A DNA stretch of 64,000 nucleotides from positions 8,950 to 72,949 of the forward strand of contig CAYRYD010000029.1 in assembly GCA_964428345.1 (NCBI GenBank), in the 5' to 3' direction. Shown in pieces: positions 1 to 9,490 of this stretch. The stretch's first letter is position 1. Each line of letters starts with the position of its first letter. The translations under genes were made by a program, and so were the position numbers. Under the pieces are notes generated by a model that saw only the letters and a program-made list of their open reading frames with translations, made no database searches and was not told the DNA's origin. Source of the DNA: JABDMH01 sp964428345. GTDB taxonomy: Bacteria; Bacteroidota; Bacteroidia; Chitinophagales; Saprospiraceae.

Positions 1-174
1 ACCGACGATTTTGGCTACAATATTGTGCAGGACCCGGTCCATGTGCACGACTTTCAGGCCACGCTATTGCATTTGATGGGGGTCAATCATGAAGAACTCA
101 CTTTCAGGTATCAGGGCAGAAGATTCCGGCTGACCGATGTTCATGGCAAAGTGATTCCGGAAATTCTCGTTTAG
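1..174 (+). CDS. DUF1501-family protein, C-terminal fragment
   Basis: The frame is open from base 1 to a TAG at 172-174 and gives the last 57 residues of a protein whose start lies outside the window. The tail contains HVHDFQATLLHLMG, then RYQGRRFRLTDVHG and a closing VIPEIL. This is the characteristic end of the DUF1501 family, which belongs to the alkaline-phosphatase/sulfatase superfold. Members are often secreted and occur in planctomycete and Bacteroidota gene clusters for sugar or polysaccharide use. The substrate cannot be told from this fragment. The gene reads toward the LacI regulator that follows 60 bases later. Confidence 0.8.
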   Translation, partial: TDDFGYNIVQDPVHVHDFQATLLHLMGVNHEELTFRYQGRRFRLTDVHGKVIPEILV

Positions 175-234
175 GTAATTTCTTCCGGATGGTTTCATGG
201 GTGATTCCGTAACTTTGGGTTCGCTTATCGTATC

Positions 235-1254
235 TTGAAGGGGAAAAGAAATATCACGATCCATGATCTGGCCAGGGAACTCGATCTCTCGCCTTCCACC
301 ATTTCACGGGCACTGAAGGATCACCCCAGTATTGGAGCCCAAACCCGTCAGCGGGTCAAAAAACTGGCCAAACTGAGGGGTTACCGGCCCAATATCATGG
401 CGGTCAGTTTACGAAGCCGCCAGTCGAAGACCATTGGTGTACTGATATCCTGGATCAATCGCCCATTTTTCTCCAACCTGATCAGTGGCATCGAAGAGGC
501 AGCCCGGGAGAAAGGATATAATGTGATTATTTCACAGACCACTGATCACCTCCAGATTGAAAAAGACAACGCCAAAGCCTTGTACGATATGCGGATCTGC
601 GGATTGATTACTTCCCTGTCGGTCGAAACACTGGAATTTGATCATTTCGAGCAGTTTTACCGCAGCGATACGCCAGTGGTGTTTGTAGACCGGGTGCCGG
701 TCGACTTTGAAGGTCAGAAAGTGGTGATCGACAACTATCAGGCTGGTTATGATGCTACCATGCATCTGATCGGACAGGGATGCCGGAGGCTGGCTCATTT
801 GGGAGGCTCCCTCAATCAACGTCTTTACCAGGACCGCCTCAGTGGATTTAAAGAGGCCTGTCTGAATGCGGGTATCCCCCTGTATCCTGAATTTGTCCTG
901 AACGGTAAAAGCCTGAGCCGCGGAGAAGCTTTGGCAATGTCGGAGAAGCTGTTTGCCGGTCAGGTGGTACCCGATGGAATATTTGCCGCCAATGACATTG
1001 CGGCGGTTTGTGCCATTCAGGTGGCCAAGGCGGCCGGAAAAAAAATACCGGAAGACGTGGCGGTCATCGGGTTTAATGATGATCCGATCTGTGAGATTGT
1101 CGACCCTCCGCTTTCTTCCATGTATCATCCGGCTTATGAAATGGGTAGAATTTGCGTCGAAAGGATTCTGAGTAGTCTGTCTAAACCAAAACATAAAGAC
1201 GACTATTCCATACTCACTACCGAACTCGTGGTCCGGAAATCTTCCCTTCGGTAA
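235..1254 (+). CDS. LacI-family transcriptional regulator
   Basis: A 339-residue sugar-responsive repressor. Residues 5-55 form the LacI helix-turn-helix plus hinge: ITIHDLARELDLSPSTISRA, then RQRVKKLAKLRGYRPN. Residues about 63-330 are a periplasmic-binding-protein-like ligand domain, beginning KTIGVLISWINRPFFSNLI and including the typical DGIFAANDIAA motif. The start is a TTG at 235; the frame is closed upstream by a stop at 202-204 and no ATG lies between, and the protein aligns from its first residues with family members. It sits beside, and points toward, the convergent epimerase/fucosidase pair, so those genes are plausible targets, but no operator is seen there. A perfect 16-bp palindrome at 34898-34913 has the shape of a LacI-family operator. 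Confidence 0.93.
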   Translation: MKGKRNITIHDLARELDLSPSTISRALKDHPSIGAQTRQRVKKLAKLRGYRPNIMAVSLRSRQSKTIGVLISWINRPFFSNLISGIEEAAREKGYNVIISQTTDHLQIEKDNAKALYDMRICGLITSLSVETLEFDHFEQFYRSDTPVVFVDRVPVDFEGQKVVIDNYQAGYDATMHLIGQGCRRLAHLGGSLNQRLYQDRLSGFKEACLNAGIPLYPEFVLNGKSLSRGEALAMSEKLFAGQVVPDGIFAANDIAAVCAIQVAKAAGKKIPEDVAVIGFNDDPICEIVDPPLSSMYHPAYEMGRICVERILSSLSKPKHKDDYSILTTELVVRKSSLR

Positions 1255-1287
1255 GTTTAGGGAAGTCCCCTATTTCCGTATTCTTAT

Positions 1288-1320
1288 CGTTTAAACAATT
1301 TAACAATTCAAACAGTTAAA
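1288..1320. repeat. Degenerate 8-bp tandem repeat at gene end
   Basis: On the plus strand four units read CGTTTAAA, CAATTTAA, CAATTCAAA and CAGTTAAA, one of them 9 bp long, followed by CAAAAC. The block covers the stop codon and last codons of the epimerase gene and encodes its odd final residues NCLNC. It resembles in kind, though not in sequence, the hexamer block at the end of atpG. Confidence 0.55.
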
Positions 1321-2490
1321 CAAAACCTTCTCAAACTCCTTCCAACAGATATACAGACCCCTTGGCAGGTGAAAACACCCTTTCCACTTACCGCCTTTTA
1401 AGGATATATGCGGTTTGCCAGATCGGTTGAGATAACCAAACCATTCGCCGAATTGGGGATCGGGAAAATGTGACCAGGTATAGGCGTGTACCTTGTCAAA
1501 CCAGGCCAGGACATCCTTTCTTCCTGTCAATCTGTAGGATTTTACGAGGGCAATCAGTGCTTCGAGGTGCACCCACCATAACTTTTGATCCCATTCGAGT
1601 TGCAGGGGAGGAGATTGCCGGGCATCCATGAAGTAGAAAATCCCTCCGTATTCCTGATCCCAGGCATATTCCAGCATCTGCAGGGTGGTCTCCACCGCTT
1701 CCTCCACGATTCCTGGTAGTCCATTTTCATGGGCTATATCCATGATAAACCACATGGCTTCCAGCACATGACCGGGATTCAGCAGGCGACCTTCGTAGGT
1801 ATCAATGAATGAATGATCTGCCGACACAAACTCATGAATGATGCCTGTTTCGGGATTTCGGTGTTTTCTTAAAATCAGGTCGATGCACTGTTTAAAAAGA
1901 CGTTGTGATTGCTCATCCGGTAAATGTGCATCCAGTTGATGCGTAAGCCAGGCAGTCATCATCGGGATCCCAAAACCGGACAAGGGCCGGTTGCCGGTCG
2001 ATTTCTCGTAGATACCCTTTGGATTTTCGGCCCGGTCGATAAAACGCCGGTAGGTTTGCAGGGAAATTTCCAACGATTCTTCATCGCCGGTTGCCTGGGC
2101 GTATTCATAAAAACTCAGGGCAGCAAAACAATCGGAAAAAATATTATAGGGCTGCAACAGGGGATTACCCATCCGGTCCCACGAAAAATAAAAGCTGCCG
2201 CTATTTTTATCACGGCCATATTTCCTCAGAAAATGAATTCCGTTCGCGGCAATTTCCAGCCATGCTTCCCGTTTTTCCAGCTCCTTGAAAATCATCGAAA
2301 AAAACCAGATTTGCCGTCCCTGCAGCCAGGAGAATTTATCGGTGTCAAAGACTTTACCGGTACGGTCCAGGCTGGTCAAATAGCCTCCATATTCCCAGTC
2401 GACTGAATGGCTACTCCAAAAAGGAATGACATCGTGCAGTAGGGCATTTTTATACTGGTCGCGATATTCGACGATCTTTCTTTGATTCAT
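1300..2490 (-). CDS. AGE-family epimerase/isomerase
   Basis: A 396-residue protein of the N-acylglucosamine 2-epimerase family, which forms an (alpha/alpha)6 barrel and interconverts sugars such as GlcNAc/ManNAc, glucose/mannose or cellobiose. Family features include WSSHSVDWEYGGY near the start, WLQGRQIWFFS around 55-65, the central LNPGHVLEAMWF, and DQKLWWVHLEALIAL followed by GKWKGCFHLPRGLY near the end. Length is normal. No signal peptide is seen, so it should act in the cytoplasm. It follows the fucosidase by 24 bases on the same strand and is probably co-transcribed with it. The precise substrate cannot be assigned. The last residues NCLNC come from a short tandem repeat and extend past the usual family end. 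Confidence 0.88.
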   Translation of the reverse strand: MNQRKIVEYRDQYKNALLHDVIPFWSSHSVDWEYGGYLTSLDRTGKVFDTDKFSWLQGRQIWFFSMIFKELEKREAWLEIAANGIHFLRKYGRDKNSGSFYFSWDRMGNPLLQPYNIFSDCFAALSFYEYAQATGDEESLEISLQTYRRFIDRAENPKGIYEKSTGNRPLSGFGIPMMTAWLTHQLDAHLPDEQSQRLFKQCIDLILRKHRNPETGIIHEFVSADHSFIDTYEGRLLNPGHVLEAMWFIMDIAHENGLPGIVEEAVETTLQMLEYAWDQEYGGIFYFMDARQSPPLQLEWDQKLWWVHLEALIALVKSYRLTGRKDVLAWFDKVHAYTWSHFPDPQFGEWFGYLNRSGKPHISLKGGKWKGCFHLPRGLYICWKEFEKVLFNCLNC

Positions 2491-2514
2491 GAGAGCAGGA
2501 TCGACGGTGGTTCG

Positions 2515-4602
2515 TTATTTTGTAAGGATACCGATTTCAGCAAATGAAGGTAAAAGACCGTCTGTGGTCTGTAATGCCCGCAATTTGATAAAGCGGCACC
2601 GGTGTTCCGGAACTTCCACCCGTTGCCATACCGGACTGTTTTGGATATTACTGAATTCACCCGATTGCATCAGCCGGTATTGGCCACCGCCCAGGCTGGT
2701 AAAAAAAGCATATTCAGCAATAATACCGGAAAACCACCGGTTCTGGGGTGGCAAATAGGTAAATCCCTTAACGACCAGAGGTTCTCCCAGATCGATAATG
2801 ATTTGTTGGTAATCCCGGTCGGTCACTGTAAAGAAACTGTCTTCATTGCCATCGATGACCTTAATGGCATTGGTATCGCGATGGTAAATACGCCATTGGA
2901 CGGCACTGACGTCAAAGTCTTTCCGGGAAATGTCACTCTGCCGGCCCGTGACATCGATATTGACGGCTTGCACCACTCCCGGTGTCAACAAAGCGAATGG
3001 TTGCTCGTATTTCAAAGATCGGTCATCAGGTTGGTCCCCGTTGATGGTGTAATAAATCGCTGTGTTCGAATCGGGAACTGTCAGGGTGACCATGCCTGGT
3101 TTTGATCGCTCTATAGCCGGAGCAGCCAGCAACGGATCGGCATGATACACTTCAATATTCGAGATGACCGGGCAGGCTTTAGCATCGGTTATCGTAAACC
3201 TCAGCCGGTCGGTTTCCACCTCGTCAAATCGCAATATCCGTTTGTAACCGATTGTGGTACCCCGGATCATTTCCTCCCAGTCACCGTCAGCAAAGTATTC
3301 GATGGTAAAGGATTTCACCCGTTGTCCCAACGGTATATACTCCTGTACCAGGAAACGATTCAACCGGATCAACGAATCAAAGGTCAAGGTCAGGGATGCC
3401 TCAATGACGCTGTCTGCCGTGGTCCAGTAGGTTTGTGTATTGCCATCGGTTACCTTGCCGGCAACATAGGATTTTCCGCGCTCCTGGCTGGCCTCAACCC
3501 GGGCGTTTGATGCCAGATTGTGTGAAAAATCCTCCCGGATTTTTTCCATCATCTTTTTGAGCTGACGGCTGTCGTTTTCGTGTACCAATCCTCGCGTGTC
3601 GACCGGAAAATTCAGCAACAGGGGGGTATTCATGCCAATGGATTCATAATAGATATCCACCAGTTTATGGACAGATTTCACCTTGTGATCTTCATAATCG
3701 TGGTAATACCATCCCGGGCGGATCGACACATTGGTCTCCGCCGGTACCCAATGGGTGCCATTTTCCTGACCATCCGCCCAATGGGTATGATAAGTTGGCA
3801 TACCACCGTGAACCGAATCGCGCACCAGGTTGGACCAGATGGTGGGGTAGGAGTGTCCGTCTTCGTTGCCGACCCAACGTACATCCGGTCCGGCATCGCT
3901 GAAAATGACCGCGTTGGGTTGCCATTCGCGGATCAGTTGATAGGTGGTTTCCCAGTCGTAGTATCTTCGTTTATCAACCCAGCGCTCTTCATTGGCCCCA
4001 CCATAGTAGCCTCTGCCACCGTTGGCTCCGTCAAACCACACTTCGAATATATCTCCGTATTGGGTCAATAGTTCCTTCAGTTGCCTGCGCATGTAGACGA
4101 TGTATTCTTCCCGGCCATAATGGACGTGATTGCGATCCCATGGAGAATAGTAGATTCCCAGTTTTAAACCTGAATCCCGGCAGGCATCCGCCAGTTCCCG
4201 GATCAGATCGCCCTCACCTCCTCTCCAGGGAGAGTTTTTAACGGAGTGCTCCGTGTACTTCGAAGGCCAAAGGCAAAATCCATCATGATGTTTGGCAGTG
4301 ATGATCACACCTTTCATCCCGGCGTCTTTAAAAGTGCGGACCCATTGCCGGCAGTCCAGTTGGGTGGGATTGAACAAAGCCGGATCTTCTTCCCCGGTAC
4401 CCCATTCCATATTGGTAAAGGTGTTCATATTGAAGTGCACAAAAGCATAAAATTCGAGGTCCTGCCAGGCCAGTTGCCGATTACTGGGAGTGGGCAGGAC
4501 TGGTGCAGGTGGTGTTACTGTTTCAGAAGAACAACTGATCAGCAAGAAAGGGGAAAGAAAATGCAGAAAAAATTTTGTTGTGAGAGAAAGACTCCGCGGC
4601 AT
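2515..4602 (-). CDS. Alpha-L-fucosidase (GH29) lipoprotein with C-terminal accessory domains
   Basis: A 695-residue exported glycosidase. A lipoprotein signal ends at Cys24 (LLISC), suggesting outer-membrane anchoring. Residues about 45-365 are the GH29 catalytic barrel: FVHFNMNTFTNMEWG, TAKHHDGFCLWPSKY, and VWFDGANGG, whose Asp191 is the expected nucleophile. From about 370 a discoidin (F5/8 type C) like segment follows (GKVTDGNTQTYW), then a chitobiase-type fragment (AIYYTINGDQPDD) near 530 and a second discoidin-like segment to the end. It should release alpha-linked fucose from glycans outside the cell. The AGE epimerase lies 24 bases downstream, and a LacI regulator beyond it. The acid/base residue was not identified by eye. 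Confidence 0.92.
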   Translation of the reverse strand: MPRSLSLTTKFFLHFLSPFLLISCSSETVTPPAPVLPTPSNRQLAWQDLEFYAFVHFNMNTFTNMEWGTGEEDPALFNPTQLDCRQWVRTFKDAGMKGVIITAKHHDGFCLWPSKYTEHSVKNSPWRGGEGDLIRELADACRDSGLKLGIYYSPWDRNHVHYGREEYIVYMRRQLKELLTQYGDIFEVWFDGANGGRGYYGGANEERWVDKRRYYDWETTYQLIREWQPNAVIFSDAGPDVRWVGNEDGHSYPTIWSNLVRDSVHGGMPTYHTHWADGQENGTHWVPAETNVSIRPGWYYHDYEDHKVKSVHKLVDIYYESIGMNTPLLLNFPVDTRGLVHENDSRQLKKMMEKIREDFSHNLASNARVEASQERGKSYVAGKVTDGNTQTYWTTADSVIEASLTLTFDSLIRLNRFLVQEYIPLGQRVKSFTIEYFADGDWEEMIRGTTIGYKRILRFDEVETDRLRFTITDAKACPVISNIEVYHADPLLAAPAIERSKPGMVTLTVPDSNTAIYYTINGDQPDDRSLKYEQPFALLTPGVVQAVNIDVTGRQSDISRKDFDVSAVQWRIYHRDTNAIKVIDGNEDSFFTVTDRDYQQIIIDLGEPLVVKGFTYLPPQNRWFSGIIAEYAFFTSLGGGQYRLMQSGEFSNIQNSPVWQRVEVPEHRCRFIKLRALQTTDGLLPSFAEIGILTK

Positions 4603-4743
4603 GCTCTATAATGATTCGATCCTGGTTAAAAATAGCGAAAGTTTCCGCAAGAAAAATCCACTCTTGCCTCACGACAAGATCAAGATGTTGGTTCGCTGAA
4701 TCAGGATCCTCAAATACCGGGACTTCCTGTTTTCTGTTCTTGC

Positions 4744-6492
4744 CTAAAAGGCAGAATTTGTCAAGGTAAAATCGGCATTGACCCAGGCTTTCTGGTAGTC
4801 CTTGTATGCCTGCCGGGCCTCATCCTCCTTTCCTGACATTTTCAGCGCCTGGGATAATCCATACAAAGACCAGCCGTTATCCCGTAAATGTTTCAGGTCT
4901 TCCCGGTACACCTGCTCCGCTTCTTCGTACTCTCCAGTTTCAATGAGGTATTTGCCAAGGACCTGCCTGACGGGGTGATGCCAGTTGGGTGGCTCGTTGT
5001 AAGGTAAATTATCCTCTTTTTCGACCGCGGTTCTAAGGTGGGCGATTGCCTCGGGATAGTGACCCTGAGCTGCTGACAGTTCACCCATCGGCACCAACCG
5101 GAGCAGCTCGTGAATGTCGTCCATCATGTCATAGGCGGTATCCGCAGTTTCTTCCGGCGACTCCTTACCTTCCTGTTCGGAGCTTATCATCTGCTCCAAC
5201 GAATCGATCTCAGCCTGGGCCTGATTGAAGAGACCCTTTCTGGTAAAGGCAATACTCCGGGCATGGTGCCAGAATTTTTTGACCAGGGTGAGGCGGGCAT
5301 CGGGTGCGGGGGTGGTCAGGATCTGATTCCATTTTCCAAAGCGGACATAAGCCTGTAATGGTACTGGAAGAAATCCCTGGACTAACGGGTCGGCAGCAGC
5401 TACGTCGAGTGGTATTTTATCCGCTACCTTTTCGGCGGCATCCAGAGCCTCGCCCATCCGGCCGCTGAGGGTGGCCGACATCCAGAGAAAATGAATGTTA
5501 TGCGGATAATATCCCAGAGGATAAATGCCCATGGCCTGACAGGCTGCGATGTAATCCTCGTCAACCTGGATGGCCTTGCGGTTGCTCTGGGCAGCATCCT
5601 CGTACCGTCCGACCCGGGCATAAATATGAGCCGGCATATGCACCAGGTGTCCGGCAGCTGGTATCAGGCTGCCCAGCATGTCGGCGCTTGGCACTCCCCG
5701 GTCCGGATTGCCGGAAGCTTCCACGATGTGGATGTACAAATGATGCGCTCCGGGATGCACAGGATTTTTCCGGATCACTTCTTCCAGTAGTTTTACGGCC
5801 TCCGTGGTATTTGATCGCGGACTTTTATCCTTTTCATAGTAATTCCAGGGCATGGTGTTCATGATGGCATCCACATAAAGGGTCTTGATCTCCAGATCGT
5901 CCGGATATCTGGCCGCCAGCGTTTTCATGGCTTCCATATAGGTTCGATTGAGCGAATCGCGGTTGACCGAGGTGCTGTCGGCATGCCGGTGGGCCAGGGC
6001 CATGATCAGGTCCAGTTCTTTCTGGGAGCCTTTGGCCAGGTCTTTGCCGGTTGCAAGGGCTTCGTGGGCTTCCTGTTCACGGGCTTTCGAAGGCACCCAG
6101 TCGTTCAGGTTGGGTCCCAGGGACATGGCAATACCCCAGTAAGCCATGGCACAATATGGATCGATCTTCAGGCATTCTTTAAAGGAGCGGTAAGCTTCAC
6201 CATGGTTGAAACCGTATACAAACTTCAGGCCCTGATCAAAGTATTGCTGGGCCTTCGGTGCAATCGTGTGTACGGTATAGGAATGGTTGCCCATCTGTTC
6301 GAAAAGTGGAGCCACTTTTTCGCCGGTATCTAGACGCAACAAGGCAAGATTGATCTTGTTGCTGCAAAATCCACCTCCGGAATAGAGGATACTTTTGTCA
6401 ACACGCAGGGCTCCGGATTCGTTATTCTTAAAACTAAAGGTGAGTCCCAGGATCAGTGGAACAGCCAGAAGGGAAAAAATCTTTGGTTTCAT
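4744..6492 (-). CDS. Secreted tetratricopeptide-repeat protein
   Basis: About 582 residues from the chosen ATG at 6492, which begins a clear signal peptide (MKPKIFSLLAVPLILG); an in-frame ATG 51 bases upstream would add a charged leader that masks it. The body is rich in TPR-like helices, such as AQQYFDQGLKFVYGFNHGEA, MAYWGIAMSLGPN and the late YEEAEQVYREDLKHL. It belongs to a TPR family common in Bacteroidota and environmental metagenomes, and no catalytic motif is visible. It has conserved motifs such as HMPAHIYARVGRYEDA and HLYIHIVEAS with several His residues. The function is unknown. Its 5' end faces the divergent gene at 6602. Confidence 0.85.
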   Translation of the reverse strand: MKPKIFSLLAVPLILGLTFSFKNNESGALRVDKSILYSGGGFCSNKINLALLRLDTGEKVAPLFEQMGNHSYTVHTIAPKAQQYFDQGLKFVYGFNHGEAYRSFKECLKIDPYCAMAYWGIAMSLGPNLNDWVPSKAREQEAHEALATGKDLAKGSQKELDLIMALAHRHADSTSVNRDSLNRTYMEAMKTLAARYPDDLEIKTLYVDAIMNTMPWNYYEKDKSPRSNTTEAVKLLEEVIRKNPVHPGAHHLYIHIVEASGNPDRGVPSADMLGSLIPAAGHLVHMPAHIYARVGRYEDAAQSNRKAIQVDEDYIAACQAMGIYPLGYYPHNIHFLWMSATLSGRMGEALDAAEKVADKIPLDVAAADPLVQGFLPVPLQAYVRFGKWNQILTTPAPDARLTLVKKFWHHARSIAFTRKGLFNQAQAEIDSLEQMISSEQEGKESPEETADTAYDMMDDIHELLRLVPMGELSAAQGHYPEAIAHLRTAVEKEDNLPYNEPPNWHHPVRQVLGKYLIETGEYEEAEQVYREDLKHLRDNGWSLYGLSQALKMSGKEDEARQAYKDYQKAWVNADFTLTNSAF

Positions 6493-6601
6493 TGGAGATT
6501 TGATTTTAATTTGGAAAAGATTCCGGTCCTCTGCCGGAGTCATTCAAGAGCTAAAATTAAGTAAACGGAGGATAGAAGTTCAATAAATAAATGGTAATAG
6601 G

Positions 6602-7267
6602 ATGAAAAATATTAAAAATATCTGGCTTTACAGCTTTGCCTGTTTCCTGGTCACTCATGGTTCCCTTTATAGCCAGGATGAGGGTAAGCTGACACCATAT
6701 CTGCTGGATTCTTTTGTGGAAGGCACGCTGTATTACCGGACCGCACCGCCCAGAAATGCCAAGTTTAATTATCACCTGGTAGGCCAGGAAGTAGTCATGG
6801 ATTTTAATAACAATAAAGTGCCGGTCAATAATTTCCCCAACCTCGATAGTGTGCATATCGGGTCCCGGAATTTTATTATCGTCGACGGTAAATCATATGA
6901 GGAGTTAATTAAAGGTCCGGTGCAATTGCTGATGGATTATAGATTCACTTCACAAATTCAGCCCAATGAGGGCGCCTACGGTTCGAAATCGCATGCAGCC
7001 TCCGTGGTCGTTGCCGATCAGCGGATCAGGCCCAATGATTTTTACGCACTGGAGTGGAATGAGGGATATGATCTGATAAACCGTTCTGAAGCTTTTATCG
7101 TCGAGAACGGAAAATGGTCAAAGTTTGACAATGTCAACCAATTAAGCCAGATATTCAAGGAAAGAAAGAAAGAGATCAAGGAATTTGCCTCTTCCAATAA
7201 AATTACTTTTCATAATCCGGAAGACGTAAAAAAAATCGTAGAATATATTCTGGGGCTCGGGCAGTAA
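6602..7267 (+). CDS. Secreted protein of unknown function
   Basis: A 221-residue protein I do not recognise. The N-terminus MKNIKNIWLYSFACFLVTHG followed by SLYSQDEGK looks like a signal peptide, so it is probably periplasmic or secreted. The middle (YYRTAPPRNAKFNYHLVGQE, then repeated hydrophobic beta-type segments) and the lysine/glutamate-rich end (KERKKEIKEF) give no known catalytic motif. The overall look matches small uncharacterised secreted proteins that are common in Bacteroidota. It is divergent from the TPR gene, and its stop codon lies one base from the end of the convergent acetoacetate-CoA ligase gene. Confidence 0.7.
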   Translation: MKNIKNIWLYSFACFLVTHGSLYSQDEGKLTPYLLDSFVEGTLYYRTAPPRNAKFNYHLVGQEVVMDFNNNKVPVNNFPNLDSVHIGSRNFIIVDGKSYEELIKGPVQLLMDYRFTSQIQPNEGAYGSKSHAASVVVADQRIRPNDFYALEWNEGYDLINRSEAFIVENGKWSKFDNVNQLSQIFKERKKEIKEFASSNKITFHNPEDVKKIVEYILGLGQ

Positions 7268-7268
7268 T

Positions 7269-9218
7269 CTAAGACTTTGCTGCCAGTTTAATAAAATAAT
7301 CCATCGCCTCCGGATTTCTGATCGCACCCGAATCCGGTTTTTTTACCGGTTGATTTTTCAGGAATAACCGTTTGACAGGTACTTCCATTTTTTTTCCACT
7401 AAGGGTGTAGGGGATATCCGGTACCAGAATGATCTGGTCAGGGACATGCCTCGGCGAACATTTTTCCCTGAGAGTCTGATTGATCTTTTGCTGCAGTTTT
7501 TCCGAAAATATCTGACCTTCATTGATGACAATAAAAAGGGGCATAAAATCGGTTCCATCTTCTTTTTCGATATTGATGATTAAACTGTCTTTTAATTCCG
7601 GAAATTCTTCCAGAATATTGTAGATCTCCGCTGTACCAATACGCACTCCCTTGCGGTTTAACGTTGCATCGGACCGTCCCTGAATAATCAGACTTCCATC
7701 GGGAAACAAGCGGATAAAATCACCATGTCTCCATTTTCCCGGATAATCTTCGAAGTAGCTGGATAAATATCGCTGATTACCAGGGTCATTCCAGAAATAA
7801 ACGGGCATGCTGGGCATGGGCTTTTCGATGATCATTTCTCCCAGGACATTGGTTACCTGCTCGCCGTGGTCATTATAGGCCAGCAGGGCACAGCCCAATG
7901 CCCGGCACTGGATTCTCCCCTCAATTACCGGTTTCTCCGGGCACCCTCCAACAAAAGCGGTACAAACGTCGGTACCACCACTCATGGAGCAGAGCCACAC
8001 ATTTGAAGCTATCGCTTCATAGACCCAGTTAAATACCTCCGGAGGCAGAGGAGCACCGGTTGATCCGATGGATCGAAGGGAGGCCAGGTCAAAATCTTCA
8101 CCCGGTCTGATGCCGCTTTTCATCAAAGCGATCAGGTAGGGTGCACTGGTACCAAAATGATGAATAGGCAATTGTTCGCTGAGTCTCCAGAGAACCTTTA
8201 AATCCGGAGATGCCGGACTGCCATCATACAGTACCGGAGTTGCACCCACCAGAAGTGATGCCTGGAGGAAATTCCACATCATCCATCCGGTGGTTGAAAA
8301 CCAGAAGAATTTTTCCCCCGGTTTTACATCGTTATGAAAGGTTAGATATTTAAGGTGTTCGAGTAAAACTCCTCCGTGTGAATGTGTGATGGCTTTGGGT
8401 TTTCCGGTAGTACCTGATGAGTACAATATCCAGATGGGATGTTCAAAAGGCACCCGGTTAAATTGAATGTCCATGCCACCGTCAGTTTCCGGCCAGACGA
8501 TACTATGATCGGGAGTAACCGCCGGATCGAGATAGGGAAGCAGGATAGTCGTTTCTAAACTTTTGATCTCCTTTTGCAGCCATTTAATCTCCTCCAGCCG
8601 GTTGAAGGGTTTTTGATTGTACCGGTATCCGTCAACCGCAATCAACAATTTGGGTTCGATTTGGGAGAACCGCTCATAGATGGTGTTGGCTCCGAAATCG
8701 GGTGAACAGCACGACCAGATGGCTCCCAGCGCATTGACGGCCATAAAGGCAATCATCGCCTCCGGAATATTGGGCAATACGGCAACCACCCGGTCACCGG
8801 GTTGGACGCCCAGTTCTTTCAGGGTGCGTTGAAAAACCGAAACACGCTGGCGCAATTCCAGCCAGGAGATTCTTTCAATAGTTCCGGATTCGTGCATAAA
8901 GATCAATGCATCCCCGGTAGGATTTTCATACCGGAACAAATGTTCGGCGTAATTCAGCCGGCTTCCGGTAAACCAGCGGGAACCTGGCATTTGCAAGGTG
9001 TCAACAACCGATGTATAAGATTGATCGTGGATGATGTCAAAATATTGCCAGATGGTTTCCCAGAATCTTTCCGGATGGTCACACGACCACTTCCACAGAT
9101 GCTCATATCCTGAAAATTCCAGGTCTTTATGCTCTATCAGCCATTTTCGATAGGTTGCAAGATTCGATTTTTCGATAAAGTCGTTGTCTGGTTTCCAAAG
9201 TACCTTCTCACCTGTCAT
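7269..9218 (-). CDS. aacS: Acetoacetate-CoA ligase
   Basis: A 649-residue ANL-superfamily enzyme that activates acetoacetate to acetoacetyl-CoA with ATP. The acetoacetyl-CoA synthetase type is indicated by the N-terminal PERFWETIWQYFDI and SRWFTGSRLNYAEH, the AMP-binding motif LYSSGTTGKPKAITHSHGG near 270, the adenylation motif SMSGGTDVCTAFVGG, and the C-terminal WRHGDFIRLFPDGSLIIQGR followed by TLNRKGVRIGTAEIY. The catalytic lysine lies in LSGKKMEVPVKRL near the end. Length fits the family (about 650). Acetoacetate is one end product of the tyrosine pathway encoded further along (hppD, hmgA, fahA), so this gene may serve that route, though ketone body or poly-hydroxybutyrate use is an alternative. 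Confidence 0.95.
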   Translation of the reverse strand: MTGEKVLWKPDNDFIEKSNLATYRKWLIEHKDLEFSGYEHLWKWSCDHPERFWETIWQYFDIIHDQSYTSVVDTLQMPGSRWFTGSRLNYAEHLFRYENPTGDALIFMHESGTIERISWLELRQRVSVFQRTLKELGVQPGDRVVAVLPNIPEAMIAFMAVNALGAIWSCCSPDFGANTIYERFSQIEPKLLIAVDGYRYNQKPFNRLEEIKWLQKEIKSLETTILLPYLDPAVTPDHSIVWPETDGGMDIQFNRVPFEHPIWILYSSGTTGKPKAITHSHGGVLLEHLKYLTFHNDVKPGEKFFWFSTTGWMMWNFLQASLLVGATPVLYDGSPASPDLKVLWRLSEQLPIHHFGTSAPYLIALMKSGIRPGEDFDLASLRSIGSTGAPLPPEVFNWVYEAIASNVWLCSMSGGTDVCTAFVGGCPEKPVIEGRIQCRALGCALLAYNDHGEQVTNVLGEMIIEKPMPSMPVYFWNDPGNQRYLSSYFEDYPGKWRHGDFIRLFPDGSLIIQGRSDATLNRKGVRIGTAEIYNILEEFPELKDSLIINIEKEDGTDFMPLFIVINEGQIFSEKLQQKINQTLREKCSPRHVPDQIILVPDIPYTLSGKKMEVPVKRLFLKNQPVKKPDSGAIRNPEAMDYFIKLAAKS

Positions 9219-9429
9219 CCTGATTCATTTAAGTATTTCGCGGGAGGTAAAATATCAAAAAAATCAAGGCAGGATGTAGTATGTCCTCCGATTCACGAAT
9301 TTCCACCGGTAATGATTCCATCGTCCTTTAAGGTAAATGCAAGATTTTGATACGTCAGGAGGATTCCAACCGGATCACTCCCGACTATTGAACGGGTTTT
9401 AGCCCCAAGTGTATACGGCTGGCGATCAT

Positions 9430-9461
9430 AAAAAAAGAGGCTGTCAGTGACAACCTCTTTT
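9430..9461 (-). terminator. Bidirectional-looking rho-independent terminator
   Basis: A hairpin with arms AAAAGAGG and CCTCTTTT around an inner TGTCA-G-TGACA stem. Read on the minus strand it ends in a run of Ts. It lies 29 bases past the stop of the gene at 9491-10000 and should end that transcript; it lies in the 272-base gap before aacS. Confidence 0.75.
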
Positions 9462-9490
9462 GGGTTAAGAAGAATTCTTAAGGCTTTCAA

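Noticed and set aside
9293..9490. 65-codon minus-strand frame downstream of the PepSY-like gene
   Set aside because: It spans a strong terminator hairpin, has no family match by eye and abuts the end of the neighbouring gene.
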